Assembly (NCBI GenBank): GCA_029339195.1
Contig: JAPTJF010000524.1
Coordinates: 1 to 40,701, forward strand
DNA from: Micractinium sp. NFX-FRZ
Taxonomy: Eukaryota > Chlorophyta > Trebouxiophyceae > Chlorellales > Chlorellaceae
DNA: 40,701 nt
Direction: 5' to 3'
Under the pieces are notes generated by a model that was not told the origin of the DNA, searched no databases, and saw only the letters and a program-made list of their open reading frames with translations. Both the position numbers and the translations under genes were made by a program. Below, one piece after another: positions 40,501 to 40,701 of this stretch (position 1 is the first letter of the stretch; every line of letters starts with the position of its first letter).

Positions 40501-40646
40501 GCACGGGACAAAGTCGAGACATGCAGGCAGCCGTCACTGGTGGTGGTGGTGGTGGTGGTGGACCCCGCACCTGCCAGGCAGCGTGCCCAGCGCCGCGCCC
40601 TCGACCGCTCCGGCGGCTCGTGGTTCATCAGCTCCAGCAGGCAGCA
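34535..40646 (-). CDS. WHIM/PHD chromatin-remodelling factor (DDT-family type), 5' end missing
   Basis: Visible exons, leftward: 40646-40571, 40395-40324, 40183-40035, 39811-39707, 39531-39381, 39118-39060, 38850-38707, 38447-38349, 38041-37877, 37747-37718, 37623-37491, 37314-36608, 36349-36168, 35915-35746, 35528-35365, 34915-34535; 928 residues, N-terminus beyond the window. WHIM1-like: WHRLPPGAVLRLLSIMCYD with ALRGDINNRLANITK. WHIM2-like: MRTEPLGLDRHCRRYWWL, then a strand with FLFVEE. Then helices, an Ala/Gln-rich and acidic linker with repeated VKAEE, and a PHD-type zinc finger: YQCSVC, LLCCE, HPNTC, HAEC, YICANH. The tail is acidic, then KKRK and KRRRKR. This order fits DDT/WHIM proteins that partner ISWI remodellers (plant RLT/PTM, animal BAZ), acting on nucleosomes in the nucleus. 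The DDT part would lie to the right. The 30-base exon at 37718-37747 and the acceptor at 37314 (alternative 37212) are less certain. Confidence 0.82.
37207..37320 (-). repeat. Duplicated splice acceptor in WHIM/PHD gene, both in frame
   Basis: CTGCAG followed by ACGC.GA.GATGCCACC occurs at 37317 and again 102 bases on, with 31 of 37 bases alike. Both can receive the upstream exon in the same phase; using the first adds 34 residues (DADDATVAALPA to the second copy, DADDATMAALLG). Confidence 0.85.
38192..38213. repeat. CAG microsatellite
   Basis: Seven CAG units (with one extra G) in an intron of the WHIM/PHD gene. Confidence 0.85.
39939..39955 (-). repeat. 17-bp identical copy of WHIM/PHD exon end region
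   Basis: Identical to 40059-40075 in the exon encoding LRLLS, shift 120. A GT donor-like site follows at a similar distance (39907-39912), so this appears to be an echo of the exon's 3' end inside the next intron. Confidence 0.65.
40538..40561. repeat. TGG microsatellite
   Basis: Eight TGG units in an intron of the WHIM/PHD gene, just left of an exon. Confidence 0.85.
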
Positions 40647-40653
40647 CTGCAGC

Positions 40654-40684
<31 letters not shown>

Positions 40685-40693
40685 GGGGGGGGG
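40654..40693. repeat. GT repeat and 26-bp G tract
   Basis: A (GT)n run passes into about 26 consecutive G directly upstream (in gene sense) of a splice acceptor. Such a tract is prone to sequencing and assembly error. Confidence 0.85.
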
Positions 40694-40701
40694 TGAATGG
40701 A

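Overview
This window is nuclear DNA from a GC-rich green alga, most like a Chlorella-type trebouxiophyte. The genes are dense and heavily split: 4 to 16 or more coding exons each, with introns of about 80-690 bases. Coding sequence is rich in Ala, Gly and Gln runs. The encoded proteins are plant-type (a PEX5 with a PEX7-binding region, a plastid-type adenylosuccinate lyase, B3 DNA-binding domains, a WHIM/PHD chromatin protein). I found no rRNA, tRNA, CRISPR array or intact transposon. Species assignment is inference.

Nine protein genes can be modelled. Eight complete models close in frame from ATG to stop across every splice junction; the ninth runs off the right edge. Left to right: SYLF-domain protein (+, 1302-3344); START-like membrane-associated protein (-, 4112-8002); signal peptide/EGF/TM/RING ubiquitin ligase (-, 9357-12921); PEX5 (+, 13319-19344); adenylosuccinate lyase (-, 20079-25315); thymidylate kinase (+, 25826-27573); ePHD plus two B3-type domains, a nuclear regulator (-, 28072-33063); small unknown protein (+, 33484-34036); WHIM/PHD chromatin protein (-, 34535 to beyond 40646).

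Neighbours mostly alternate in direction, giving three divergent promoters of 397-510 bp (RING/PEX5, ADSL/TMPK, ePHD-B3/small protein) and short convergent spacers. ADSL and TMPK both serve nucleotide synthesis and share one upstream region. The RING ligase next to PEX5 is suggestive only, because PEX5 recycling depends on ubiquitin but on the PEX2/10/12 ligases.

The most unusual signal is scale-wide. Introns in at least five of the nine genes carry decayed copies of the neighbouring exon edge, splice site included, lying about 60-185 bp from the original. Cases are seen in the SYLF gene, PEX5 (four), ADSL, TMPK (six or more) and the WHIM/PHD gene. In the last, one duplicated acceptor remains in frame and may be an alternative splice site. 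These 'exon echoes' look like repeated local tandem duplications across splice junctions, at different stages of decay. Two introns also use GC donors.
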